A stretch of 64,000 nucleotides of DNA from Zychaea mexicana. Its lineage: Eukaryota; Mucoromycota; Mucoromycetes; Mucorales; Lichtheimiaceae. Positions 1 through 11,438 of the stretch are shown piece by piece. The stretch spans positions 310,001 to 374,000 of the forward strand of contig NW_026516689.1 in the NCBI RefSeq assembly GCF_025766255.1, written 5' to 3'. The first letter of the stretch is position 1. Every line of letters starts with the position of its first letter. The notes under the pieces were generated by a model that saw only the letters and a program-made list of their open reading frames with translations, ran no database searches and was not told where the DNA came from. Position numbers and translations under genes: made by a program.

Positions 1-2
1 CG

Positions 3-470
3 GGAATGGACGGTACGGCGACAGTACAGCTGATCGAAGCACGCAACCTCCGAGGGGTCGATCGCTCGGGGACGAGTGATCCGTTTGTCCGACTGCGTGT
101 GGGAAAGAAAGTACACAAAACGAAGCATATCAAGAAGACGCTTACGCCGCAATGGTAAACACTTTTCACTACTCACTCAACGTATTTACCCTCACGCACA
201 AAAAAGAAACTTCTTTCATCTTACACAAGCCTTGCCATCCATTGTAGGAACGAATCTTTCGAAAGCAGCGTATCTGCGCAGCCAACGCCGCTAAATATCA
301 AGGTTAAAGACTATAACCGATTCAGCACATCGGTTGAACTTGGACAGTGCCAGTGGAACCTGTGGGACCTGCTGCGACCACAAGATCAAGTGACGAGCGT
401 CGACCGCTGGTTGCCCCTCTATCCCACAGGACACGGCGAAATCCACGTCAGGATTGATTTTTCGGGTCTG
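3..470 (+). pseudogene. C2-domain part of a C2/PH protein (5' partial, interrupted)
   Basis: Two exons are visible, 3-154 and 248-470, joined through a phase-2 GT-AG intron that restores a Trp-Asn junction. The translation is a C2 domain: the first exon carries the beta strands with the conserved SGTSDPFVRL signature, and the second ends in the typical DRWLPLYPTGHGEIHVRIDF end strand. C2 domains bind membranes, often through calcium; the Asp residues of the DRSGTSDPF loop are present. The gene enters from outside the window, so its start is unknown. Downstream, the reading frame is cut off from its probable PH-domain continuation (1575 onward) by a foreign fragment at 769-1574, so the locus is probably no longer functional as one gene, unless the fragment is an assembly artefact. 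About 300 bp between 470 and 769 probably held more exon sequence; I could not build it. Confidence 0.7.
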
Positions 471-768
471 GTGAATAACTGCACCTTTTTCATTTGTGCT
501 TGACCTCTCGGAGATGAAGGTGAGGCAAAACACCGCAAACGAAGCATTTTCATAGCAAGGTTTGATGACCCGACACAACGGCCGTCATCGACCCCCATTC
601 ACTTGCACAATTCACTACAATTCATGACCATTGGCTTTAGCACATGCACGAGCTACATTGCCCACAGTCAGGGCAAAGACTTCTACTAGAAGGCCTCTTT
701 CAGTTGCATTCTTTGTTTTAGCCGTCGCACCGACGCATATGATACACCTTGTTTGCGCTCTCGCTCTC

Positions 769-1574
769 ATACTTTTAATGTAACATATGAAATTGCTGCT
801 GCTACTCCTTTCACCACCAACAATATCACAAGTACAGCTTCCACCTCTGATAATTACAACTCTGCTACTTCCAACAACATCGAAATCGACCGTCCTGCAC
901 TTACTTCTACTCCCAGCCATAATAATGCGGTTACCACCAGTTCTTCTCCAGCTCCTAATAACATCACTCCTCCTTCCATCAATTCTACCGCATCTTCTTC
1001 TTCATTAGGCAAACGATCTCGATCATCCGTAAGTTTGTAGAATAGGCCTAGTCTTCATCTTTTCAAAGTATCTAACTTTTCATCTTCTCTTCTTTCAGAG
1101 TGCCAAAACCGATTCTTATGTATTGACTCCAGATATGAAAGAAGAATACAAACGAGCATTTGAGGCGTTGGATGATGATAAAAAATGGGTTCTAGACGAT
1201 GGCACTAAAGTGGAGGATGCAATGTATGCATATGGAGCAATTGTACTCATGAGCAGTAAGGATATAAGCATACCCTGATTCGTTCTATACTCTTGATATT
1301 GAGAGCTTCTTGCTAATTAAACTAAAATTATTTAGCCCCGTGCATTCATTTATTCTTGACACGGAAGACAAGTGTTGGAAATCAGTGTTCAATCCATCTC
1401 AGCTTCAACAATTAAAGTTAGCCAGCAATAAGCCGTCCTGTGAATACGATGAAGCGTGCAAAAACATGTTTTCCGTATTTTCAAAAGTTATCAAGGATGC
1501 CAAGAGTCGTAAGCTGGCTTCAATAGCATCATCGTCATCAACATCATCAGCAGCAACAACAACAGCAGCAGATC
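769..1574 (+). pseudogene. Truncated duplicate of the gene at 11947-14286
   Basis: This stretch matches 12387-13196 almost base for base, intron included, with only scattered substitutions and small indels. It starts inside an intron of the parent gene and stops inside its CAG/CAA-rich run, so it has neither the start nor the nuclease-like 3' half of the parent. A lost A near 1234 shifts the frame (the parent reads MYAYGANCTHEQ, this copy leaves frame after MYAYGA), so it cannot encode the parent protein. The right junction falls in a Gln-codon repeat shared with the C2/PH gene, which suggests repeat-mediated joining. The fragment sits between the C2 and PH parts of the host gene and on the same strand as both. 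Confidence 0.85.
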
Positions 1575-1895
1575 CAACAACAGCAACAAACCGTCGTCAT
1601 GGCCAGCTACTACCAGTTACCCAAATGGACAGTCGACATATCCAACATTTCCGCTATTTCCGTACTGAAGCAGCAACACAAAAAAAGATCCCCCTTTTCT
1701 ACGTCCACAAGCCCGAAATCAAAATGCTTCTGCGTGCGCACCTTCGATGGTCAGTGCTATGTCATGAAGGCCCAGAAACACAAAGATCTGGAACGCTGGC
1801 TCTTTGTTCTCACGAAAATGTGGAAATTTGCACAAACCATACGGAATCAAATTGCAAACCAGCAACAGCAGATAAAAATGCAAACAGTTTCCGTT

Positions 1896-1927
<32 letters not shown>

Positions 1928-3740
1928 GCAGCAGCAGCCTACCACCTCCTCGTATCGTCCCAGTAGTAAACAAATCTTTGACTATCCACCCGAGGCAATG
2001 CATCGACCCGTAGTAGACGCAAGCAGTTCTATGACGACGCGGAACCTTGTCTCTCCACCTCCTCCACAGCAGGCAACACCCAGGCCATCACCGTACGACA
2101 GCAGATACAAAGCGCCCATGCTGTCCGTGGAAAAGGTGCAATGGATTGACCAATGGCGGGAGTCCCTCGCTGAGCTAGCAGCATACGATACATCACCGCC
2201 GCCGATCGAACCCATTCCTGACGACGAAAACATGAGCTCAATCAGCGGACTCACAAGCATAAGCTTGCGTGAGAAATCCACCGCCGCACGAAAAGCGGCC
2301 ATTCCACGACGCAAGTCATCCAAACGATCGATACGATCGGTTGCTAGTGCAACCAAACGTGGCAACGATGCAGCCACGACAAAATCCAATAGCATTGCAC
2401 CAGCCGATGCATCGTCAGCCGCCATCCTGCCGCAGGAGCTACCCTTGGCAGACCGACCAAGCACCTCCCTGAAGAAGAAGCGGTCAGATGAAGTCAAAAA
2501 CTGGATTTCCAATAATAACAACACCGTTACCGCAGCAGCAAACACTGGAGGAGCGCAAGGTAGCAAAGAAAGAAAAAACGCAGAAAAGTCTCATTTTGAT
2601 TTGTCCCTTGCTGACAAAAGTGTAGCACCTGACATTGACTTTTTTCAAAACGCTAGAACTGTTTTGGATGGGGACGGTGACCAAGCCGTAGTCGACAGAT
2701 CTGTCAGGTATCACTCGTCGATTCGTGGACGAAACATCCGAGTGGTCGAAGAAGAGAACCAACCAGCAGCAACAGCAGCAGCAGCAACATCGACATCAAT
2801 GCAGACACCAAGGAAATCAATAAGCCATCGTGCCTCTACTATCGCCGACGACCAAATACACGGAATCTCACCGCTCCAGACACTTGCCAAAGCCGAGAGT
2901 GCGCATGCTCTACAGCAGCATATTGACCATTCAAAGCGTAGTAGCAGCCCGGCTCTTTTCTGGCATGTTACAAAATTTGATGATGACGAAGACGAAAACA
3001 TGAGCTTAGCGGATCTGCAACGGTCGCTGCGTAGGATCAGCATGAATGAGCAGCAGTGTCACCCACAGCAGCAACAACAACAACAACAACAACAACACCA
3101 CCCTTCCCCACAAAGCCGCGCACGGTCACCATCAGCGTCATCCATACTCGATCGGAGAATACCGCCGCTGGATCATCATCACAACAACCATCACCACCAC
3201 CACCACCACCACCAGCAGCACCATCACAACCACCTCCATCATCACCTTCATCACCCTCATCAGCAGCAGCAGCACCCATCTTGCCCTCCGCCACACCATA
3301 ACTATCCGTCCGCGTACATCCCTCCATCTTCCAGTGCTGCCGTTGCTACTGGTGCGGCACCGCCTCCGATTGTCTCCCCCGCTGTTCCTCCTATGCCTGT
3401 CGCTGTCGGAGGCGGGCACCCTCTTTTATCCATCCTACTGCTCCACCATCTCGTGTCTACTATGCACAACCCGTCATGTCTTCGTCGGAGTTGACGACCA
3501 AATCCATGCATCGTTATCCCGATCCACAATCTGAGCGACATAGCATGGAATACGTCAAAAAGAGGCCTCGTTCATGGATGATTCCATCGTCTACATCATC
3601 CTCTTCTATCGTGGACAAGCAGAAAAACTATACGATGACCATGAAGAACGTGAATGGCTCAACCACCGCTATAGAGCACCCTACACGGAGATCTATAGAT
3701 GTAATGGATACCCAAAGGAGCGGGAGTGGTAGATGGAGCC
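1575..3740 (+). pseudogene. PH-domain, polyglutamine/histidine-rich part of the C2/PH protein
   Basis: An open frame from the Gln-codon run at 1575 (first internal ATG at 1599) to a stop at 3494 encodes the C-terminal half of a PH domain: strands around FCVRTFDGQCYVMKAQ and the closing helix LERWLFVLTKMW with the invariant Trp, residues about 50-80 from the ATG. Then come a polyQ tract (1903-1937), a long disordered Ser/Pro/Arg region and a second Gln/His-rich tract at 3068-3270. Near 3400-3430 the coding signal jumps to another frame (a Pro/Tyr/Ser-rich segment from about 3427 to 3730); one missing base would explain this, so the gene has either a frameshift or an assembly error. The N-terminal half of the PH domain should lie upstream, where the inserted fragment now sits. 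Membrane-associated signalling or polarity is a likely role, by inference from C2 plus PH. Confidence 0.6.
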
Positions 3741-5203
3741 GAATCACCCCTTCTTTTAGTTTTAATACATTCCTTTTATACAATCATATCCTTTTTTACT
3801 ACCTTCATCTTATACTGCTTACTAGTGTTACTCTCAAACCCTACATAGAATCCTTCTCTTGGTACTACTGTCTTATAAAATTTACTACATGTTTTATGAA
3901 CCACCAACCACCGAACATTACCCTATTGTATAAATTTTGGATAATACTACATCCGCCTTTCTTCGTTGATCAGAAGCTCAAGCTGCATGCATATGCAGTG
4001 ATGATCTGTGGAACACAAGTAGCTATCGCTAGCTCGTTTCTGAACAAACAATGGTGAGATGCTCACTGTGTAGCAGGAATCTCTCTGATACGGTAGTGTT
4101 TGTACGCCGGCACTTTTCATGCCACTGCGGTATTACAGAAAAGAGAGGGCACTATGACTTAGAGATGCAAGTTCATGATAACATTTCAATACCACGCAGA
4201 CGGCAATCTTTAATGTCGGTTGCAAAAAGAATTAATAAGATCAGATGACAATCTTATACTAACGATTTTGAGCTTTTGTAAATGCATATTAATATACTCC
4301 ACTGGCTGACACTGTTCCAGAAGTTGCAATGGTGCGTCCGTCGGTTGCTGTTGACTATTACCCATCCATTCTCTCCGATGAACCAGGCGTTACAAGTGGT
4401 CAGACTACTACGACTTGTAGCTATTTCTTCCCGTTGTGCTTTATTCAGATATCAGACCAGAAATCACTTTTGTCTATAAAAAGATACTACGTACACTTTG
4501 AGCACTCAAGTGTAGAAGAGTGTCTTTAACGTGTTTGAAATACCCGGTGTTTAGTATCAGCTGGTTACAAATGGAGTCTTGCTGTACGACAACCACGTCC
4601 GTAAAAGCTGGAATTTACGAGATGCTTTCCCCATTAGCTGACCGTTTAATGGTTTGAGGACATGAGTAACAGTGTAAATGAGACTAATTGTTGTCATATA
4701 TATGTACCATCACGCACTTTGTTAGTATGTAATGGACTTTTAAGCAACAGTTATCGACATAATAATTTGTCCTAAAACAGAAAGGGACGATATCAGCGAG
4801 AAGGTCACTCGACATGCAAAATCACCAATCCAAGCATGATAGTTAAACCGCAAACTATCGGTTGTCATAGAGTACCAGAAAGGAAAGTAGCAGACGTCAT
4901 TCTTAAGCATAGGCAGGAACTATGTGGGTCTCGATAATGATCCGTTTTCATCTCACTATAAAGATCCCTAGGGGCAAGCCTACTTTGTTTTTAAAATTTT
5001 GCCCTGTCTTTTTTTTAGAAGCAACTGATTCGAATAAGTGTTCAATACCAATGGATCCTCAACAGATACCGTTTCGAGAAAAAAAATGAGCTAAAGAGTC
5101 TTTTTCCAGTCGAAAGCAATAGCTGCTGTGAACATTGCCCGAGATTTGTGAAGAACGATCTATGAGTTGTCTGTCATTGAGAAGCACTTAATAATCTCAC
5201 TTC
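3741..5203 (+). other. Gene-poor stretch before the Helitron
   Basis: AT-rich sequence with many stops in all frames. Small open frames at 4051-4248 and 4329-4529 show no domain and no splice pattern I trust. The 5' end of the Helitron should lie here or slightly downstream, but I could not identify a convincing 5'-TC terminus. Confidence 0.5.
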
Positions 5204-5673
5204 GTGTTAAAGCCATCACAAGACAATGTTCCTACATGCCGTTGTGGCGCGACCGATCACCAACGTGTTAGTTTCCATGGATGTCCGTTGAATGAACGCA
5301 ATGTTCGTCGTAGAATTGAATCTGAATCTGTACGTTATGAAATCATGAAAGTCGTTGAAAGTATGAGAGCAATTATTTACTTCGTCTTATAAACAGGGTG
5401 TCCCTAATATCATTATCCAGAACACGCCCACTCCAGGCCAGGCTGCAGCGACTGAGAGAAATGAATCCTTCCAAATTATTATAGAAAACCCAGTAGTGGT
5501 TGATAATGAGGCCGATACCTTGCTCACTAGACAAGGTATGCAGTTCTTTACGATTCTTTTTTGCAAAGAAAAAATTCGGATCATGAATCTGATGAGAATA
5601 CAATTAAGTAGCTGAAGGCAATGATGATGTCGAAACTGCCGCTGCACTCACTGCTACAGTTCCTGATGATACC

Positions 5674-8449
5674 TTGCGACTTTGTTCGACCTGTGGAGCA
5701 CCGGGTCATCTGCGTTCAACTCATCGCGACTGTCCTTTCAACCGTAACAACTTTGCATCCGAACACGGTGCTCAGTATCAGGTAGCCTGCATTGTTCCCT
5801 TTGTTCCAGAAAATATTTTTGGTTCAAACATCAGCTATGCTCCTGGAGACTCTTTCCGTCGTCATATTCTACCACGCATGGATACCACATGCTCCTTTTG
5901 CCATGCTCGAATGTGGATCGATGAACGAGTGAAGTTATTCTCGGTGTCCAATCCTCGCTTTGGCCTATGCTGCTCCCATGGACGGATCCGCCTTCCCACT
6001 CCACGTGCTCCTCCTGCTCCGCTTCTTGCGCTCTTGACCAACCACGATCCATCAGATGATGTGAGTGTGGACTTCCATACAAATATCAGAGCGTACAACA
6101 ATATGTTTGCGTTTGCGTCTATTCGTGCAAACTTTGATCCTGTTTTGGCAAATAACACCAATGGCGTCCCAACATTTCGCATCAACGGCACGATGTACCA
6201 TTGTCTGGGATCGTTACGAGCAGGAGAACAAGCTCAAGCCAACTTTTCCCAAATTTACTTTGCGGATACACAGGAGCAACTGGCAAGAAGAGAATCTCTC
6301 TTCACTGGCTTGAACCAAGAGACAGTTCAGATGCTCCAGACTGTTATAGAGGAGAATAATCCTTTCGCCTGTACTTTGATGTCTGCTGCTGAGCAACATA
6401 GAGATCGGCCAATTGGTACTGTTAGTGTCGTTATACGTGGTGCACGCGAGTTGGGACGACGTTACGATCAGCAAACGTATCCAGATTGCAGCAATGGTTG
6501 TAGGAACCATGGTTGACGGTGTAGCAGCACCACACGATATAGTCATCCATGATCGTACTGAGGGTCTTCGCCAAATCAGTTCCCTCCATCCATCCTACAT
6601 GCCCCTCCACTACGTCCTTATGTTTCCTTTCGGTGACGACGGATGGTATCTTGGCTTAAGATCCATGGCGACAGATAATGGCACAGCTTCTGTTACTTTG
6701 CTGGATTTCTGTGCATATATGCTGATGATACGTGATGGCGAAGAACAGACATTCCACCACCACTTTGGTCGCTTACTCCAACAATTTGTCGTCGATAATT
6801 ATGCACGCATTGAAAGTTCTCGGTTGCTTTTCATCACGACTCACCAGGATGACTTGCGTTCTGAGCTGTACAGCGGTCTGGACGACGGTGTCGATCCACG
6901 TCAGGTTGGCCGTTCAATCATATTACCATCCTCTTTCACTGGCGGCCCACGTTATATGAAACAAATGCTGCAAGACGGATTAGCAATTATTCGACAACGA
7001 GGAAATCCGACGTTATTCATTACCTTTACATGCAACCCTAATTGGCCTGAATTTACAGCTAAACTTTCTCCTGGACAAAAAGCATACGATCGTCCTGACA
7101 TTTGCTCCCGTGTTTTCCACATGAAACTTGACGAGTTGCTGCAGCACATCAAAAGCTCATCTTGCTTTGGAAGAGTAGAGGGCTACATGGCTACCGTCGA
7201 ATTTCAGAAACGAGGACTTCCCCATGTACACATTTTGGTCATTTTGAACGAGCAAGACCACCCACGAAATACAACGGAGTATGACAGATTTGTTTCTGCT
7301 GAGTTGCCGGATCCCGTGACCCAGCCTCCACTCTATTGTACTGTAACTTCGTGCATGATACACGGTCCGTGTGGAGAGGAGAACAGAGGTGCAGTATGTA
7401 TGAAGGATGGTCGTTGCTCCCAAGGGTATCCCAAGCCGTGGAATGAAGAGACTCGCATGAATCGTGATGGGTATCCATTGTATCGGAGAAGAAGAAACAA
7501 TCGTCACCATATCTTTGCCCGCAGTCGATTTCGTGCTGATAACCGCCATGTTGTGCCATATAATCCATACCTCAGCCACAAGTACGACGCTCATATTAAC
7601 GTGGAAATATGTACCTCTGCTCGCGCCATCAAGTATCTATGCAAGTACATCACGAAAGGATCGGATAGAGCACAGTTAGAGACTGTCCGTACATCAGCTG
7701 CTGCAGCTGATGGAACTGAGGTCATTGATGAGGTTGTGCAATACCAAAATGCACGTTATATTGGACCATGCGAGGCAGTTTGGAGAACCTTCGAGTACAG
7801 AGTGCATATGCACCATCCCACTGTTTCTCGATTGGATTTGCATTTGCCGGATGAGCAGTTAGTGACATTTCGAGGCGATATGACACCACAGGAGCTCGAG
7901 GCTGCATGCAACGCCGCTGCATCGGGGACAAAACTTCTTGCCTTCTTCCGTCTCAACGACCCACGTTTCCTAGAAGATTATGATCCCACTGCAAGTCAAT
8001 ACTTATACACACAGATACCTTGCCACTATACGTGGGACACCCGCCGCCATCGATGGAGACCTCGCACCAACCCTCCTGTGCAAAACGTCGTATCTCGCAT
8101 ATTTGCTGCTCCTTTGACAAATATGCCTCTTTACGCTCTTCGTCTCCTCCTTCTCTGTGTCCCTGGACCAAGCAGCTTTGAGCAGCTGCGGACATATAAT
8201 GGCACTGTACATGCTACTTTCCAAGAAGCTGCTCTCGCTCGCGGTCTTCTAGAATCCGATCGGGAATGGGATAGCTGTCTAGCAGAAGCATCTGCTACAG
8301 CTCCATCAGCAGCTGCGATCCGTTCACTCTTCGTATACATCCTTACAAGTTTTTCTCCTGCCGATCCACTTTCCTTATGGAATACTCACCGCGAGAGAAT
8401 GGCTGACGATTACTTTTTCCGAGTTTCGCAGAACGCATTCTTTAGCTAA
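5674..8449 (+). pseudogene. Helitron replication initiator (HUH Rep) region
   Basis: The first part (5674 to about 6485) holds a zinc-knuckle motif CSTCGAPGHL...C and further Cys/His clusters of the Helitron N-terminal (helitron-like N) domain. A one-base frameshift near 6485 leads into the frame that ends at 8449, which begins with the HPSYMPLHYVLMFPFGDDGW signature. The catalytic HUH motif is present as PHVHIL, with the His codons at 7223 and 7229. The two catalytic tyrosines are in KYLCKYITKG, codons at 7634 and 7646. All nickase residues are therefore kept; only the frame is broken. Near 8420 a T-run slip makes the frame run out (stop at 8449) while the coding signal continues one frame over into the helicase linker. 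Confidence 0.9.
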
Positions 8450-10213
8450 CGAGGACGAACTTCTGCCCGATCAGTATGAACAGATATATCAGCGCACCCT
8501 TGGCGATATTGAACTACGACTGCAAGTAACAGGCCACCATCTCGCGGAATTTCCTTCTATGCCACAAACCTTTGTCACCGAGTTGGATCGTCTGCCACCC
8601 TTAGAAGCGCTGGAAATAGTCGAACTCCGTGAGTACAGCACAGAAGAGCAGCGTCGATTGCTACAATCTTTGGTCCCTACTTTGAACGAAGGTCAACGCC
8701 ACGCCTTCGATACCATCTCTGCTGCCATAGACACGCCTAACAACGACTACCGATCACGAGTTTTCTTTGTAATCGGCCCTGGAGGTACTGGCAAGTCGCA
8801 GCTTTTCAAGACCCTTTTGAGTCACGTGCGCTCTCAAGACCAGATTGCATTACCAGTCGCCTCATCTGGCATTGCTGCAATTTTGCTTCCGGGAGGCCGA
8901 ACTGCTCACAGTCGCTTCAAAATTCCTTTGAATGCTGATGAAACAACCAGCTGCAATTTGCGTTTGGTGGACCGCACGCCCATCTCATCGAGAGAGCTTC
9001 TCTCATTATTTGGGATGAGGCTGTTATGTGCAGCAAACGTAATTTCGAGGCAGTCGATAGATCCCTCAAAGATATCATGGGTGCCGTCGATCCACGTTTA
9101 CAGCATGTCCCTTTCGGTGGAAAAGTTGTCGTTCTTGGTGGTGACTTTCGTCAAGTGCTTCCTGTCGTGAAAAAAGGAACCCGATCAGAAATTGTTGCAG
9201 AATGCGTGAGCTCAGCTTCTTTTTGGTCTGATGTCGAAGTGTTGCATTTGACAGAAAACATGCGCGTGCGAAATTACGATTCAGGTGCTGCAACGTTTGC
9301 CGATACCCTTCTGGCAATTGGCGATGGACGATCGCCTTATGCCAGCAATTTTGAAATTCCGAGGGAATGGTGCATTGACACAAGCAATACCATGGCATTG
9401 ATTGATACTATTTACCCTACTATCCGAAATCCCGATCCACAACCGCACGAATTCGCCAGCCAGCCATTTTGGCTGCAAAAAACGTAAATGTCGATGCCAT
9501 CAATGACGCTGCCTTCTCTGTTTTTCCTGGTGACGCCCGTGAATACAGCTCCAATGATCGAATCATTGACGCTGATGATCCAGAAGCAGCAGCAGCAAAT
9601 TATCCCATCGAATTTTTACAAAGTTTGGCAGCCAGTGGAGTTCCTCCTCACCTGCTGCAACTCAAGATTGGCATGCCAGTGGTGTTGTTCGCAATCTCAA
9701 TCCAGATGCAGGATATGCAACGGTACCAAGCTGTTCGTAACGCGACTTTTGGATTGGTGTATTGCAGTAAAAAGGATCGACGAAGGCCATGAAGGGGAGG
9801 AGCATTATCTCCTGCGGATCAATATGTGCACAACTGAGGGTGACTTCCCATTCATACTCTGTTGAAGACAATTTCCCGTTCGTCCAGCTTTTGCCATGAC
9901 TATCCATAAGGCGCAGGGGCAAGCACTCACTCATGTAGGTGTCTTTCTTCAAGAAAGTGTCTTTGCTCATGGTCAGTTGTATGTTGCTCTTTCGCACGCA
10001 ACCAACCCAAATACTCTATACATTGCAGTCGATATGTCAGCATCAGCAAACAGTACTAATCTATCTATAGAAAATATCGTTTACACTGAAGTACTACTAC
10101 ATCCACCAAGTCCACAAACAACAACAACAGAACCCATCCAATCAGCCACAGCTGCTGCCACAACCATCACATCACCAACTACTACTACTACTACTACTAC
10201 TACTCCTGCTTAA
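8420..10213 (+). pseudogene. Helitron Pif1-type helicase region
   Basis: Superfamily 1 helicase motifs appear in order but in different frames: Walker A GPGGTGKS near 8775, Walker B with SLIIWDEA near 9010 after a frameshift, motif III VVVLGGDFRQVLP near 9130, and the C-terminal motifs FAMTIHKAQGQ and LYVALSHA near 9890-10000. Frameshifts separate Walker A from Walker B (about 9000), the middle from the 1B/2B-like part (about 9470), and the latter from the last motifs (9690-9900). The end is a Thr-rich, ACT-repeat tail closing at 10213. The domain unwinds DNA during rolling-circle transposition in intact Helitrons; here it is a relic. Confidence 0.88.
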
Positions 10214-10740
10214 ATTCGTTTTTCCTTTCCAATATTTTTACCTTTTTCTCTATCTCTTTGCCATAGATTTCCTTTTTACATAACATACAACACAAAATTT
10301 CTTTTCACGTTTCTTACTCTGCCATGATGCCATAAGAGATAAGTATTCACGTGACGCAACCTTTTTTTTACTTTTTCTGAGTCACTAACGAGTAACTCGC
10401 TCACGCACCTTAATGCCTTTACCGAAACACACCATCTCTCATCTTTACCTCCAGACACCTCAAAAATGCATGCCTATTTCTCCATATTGGCGACGCCCCA
10501 TGCTGGATCGGATTCCCACAATATGGCATAAAATTGACCTGTGCATGCCATATCATCTAATATGTTACATTCTGTTCCAGCACGAAGTTAAAATGTTACG
10601 AATAAGAAGCGATGGTGGACGTTTAAAGGTACATGAAGAATAGGAAAAAATGTTGACCGTTGGGTGGATAGTTCCTGGACTGCAGATGTCCCGTTTTTCT
10701 CAAAAAATACTCTTTAAAATGATAGATTGTATAATAGGGT
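10214..10740. other. No gene seen
   Basis: Sequence 3' of the Helitron coding part. No open frame with protein-like composition. It may be the Helitron 3' untranslated part. Confidence 0.4.
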
Positions 10741-10930
10741 TTAGTGTTAACAATGAGCGCAGCGAACGAGTTTCGGGTTAGAGGTAGGCGAAGCAGTAAG
10801 TAGGCTCGCGAAGCGAGCTTTGGTTAGGGTTTAGACGGGGGTGTGGGGGGAACCCCCAGGAAACATCCAATCCGTTGAATGACCCGGAGCGCGAAGGGGC
10901 TCCTTCAGCCGAGCGAAGCGAGGCAGGTGG
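10741..10930. repeat. Cluster of GCGAAGC-type mini-hairpins and a G-rich palindrome
   Basis: In about 170 bp there are five GCGAA-type units: around 10755-10770 (GAGCGCAGCGAACGAG), 10788-10794 (GCGAAGC), 10804-10818 (GCTCGCGAAGCGAGC, a perfect 6-bp stem with a GAA loop), 10886-10903 and 10909-10923 (CCGAGCGAAGCGAGG). Between them, 10836-10857 can fold as a C5/G5 stem. Single-stranded GCGAAGC is known to form an unusually stable miniature hairpin. The block is far more GC-rich than its AT-rich surroundings. Its place just 3' of a Helitron suggests a link with single-strand transposition or replication, but that is inference. Confidence 0.6.
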
Positions 10931-11256
10931 AAGTTTATCTTTCTAAATAAAAGAAGAAATTTGTATGATTTAGTGACGTATAAATTTATATATACGAATA
11001 AAAAACCACACTTGAGCCCATTTTTATATATTAAACATTTTTTTCTTACCATAGACACCAACCATGTGTTTAACAAACTCCTCCTCTATCCTTCTTGGTC
11101 AAAATGCTCATTTGGAGTGGTTACAAATTCCAAAACGCCAATATTTCTCCAAGATATAGACATGTAACAAATAAAAATAAATTACTGGTTAATAAAAATA
11201 TGAAATAAAACAACGAAATCTGTGTAATAAAAACGGGCATAGAAGAAAGCGAATTT

Positions 11257-11438
11257 ATGGAGAGGAAAGCAGCGGTAGATTAAACTACAATGAGTTCGTC
11301 ACACAACAACGCTGGGCGCAGCCATGGAGAGGAAAACAGCGGTAGATTAAAATACAATGGGTTCGTCACATAACAACGCTGGGCGCAGGCATGGAGAGGA
11401 AAGCAGCGGTAGATTAAACTACAATGGGTTCGTCACAG
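11257..11438. repeat. 67-bp direct tandem repeat, 2.7 copies
   Basis: Three consecutive units begin ATGGAGAGGAAA(A)GCAGCGG at 11257, 11324 and 11391, an exact 67-bp period. Units differ at a few bases; the third stops after GTTCGTCACA at 11438. No protein is encoded. It may be a Helitron subterminal satellite or an independent minisatellite. Confidence 0.85.

Larger units (their letters stand above)
5204..10213 (+). mobile_element. Helitron, decayed autonomous copy (Rep/helicase)
   Basis: The region encodes, in order, two zinc-knuckle-like CxC/CxxC segments (about 5225-5295 and 5683-5745), a HUH replication initiator domain and a Pif1-family helicase, which is the architecture of the Helitron RepHel protein. 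Helitrons move by rolling-circle, peel-and-paste transposition. The coding sequence is split over at least four frames, with breaks near 6485, 8420, 9000, 9470 and at 9690-9900, so this copy cannot make an intact transposase. The limits given are those of the coding part; the true termini (5' TC, 3' hairpin plus CTRR, insertion between A and T) were not located. GC-rich hairpins and a 67-bp tandem repeat lie just downstream and might belong to the 3' end. Confidence 0.9.

Noticed and set aside
2000..3500. Other open frames within the polyQ/polyH region
   Set aside because: CAG, CAA and CAC repeats are open in several frames; only the frame with the PH domain has a meaningful protein.
10804..10830. 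The GCTCGCGAAGCGAGC hairpin as the Helitron 3' terminal hairpin
   Set aside because: A Helitron end needs CTRR about 10 bases after the hairpin and a following T; the sequence here is TTTGGTTAGG, which does not fit.
11257..11438. The 67-bp repeat as a CRISPR array
   Set aside because: Units are contiguous and similar over the whole period, with no unique spacers, and the genome is eukaryotic.
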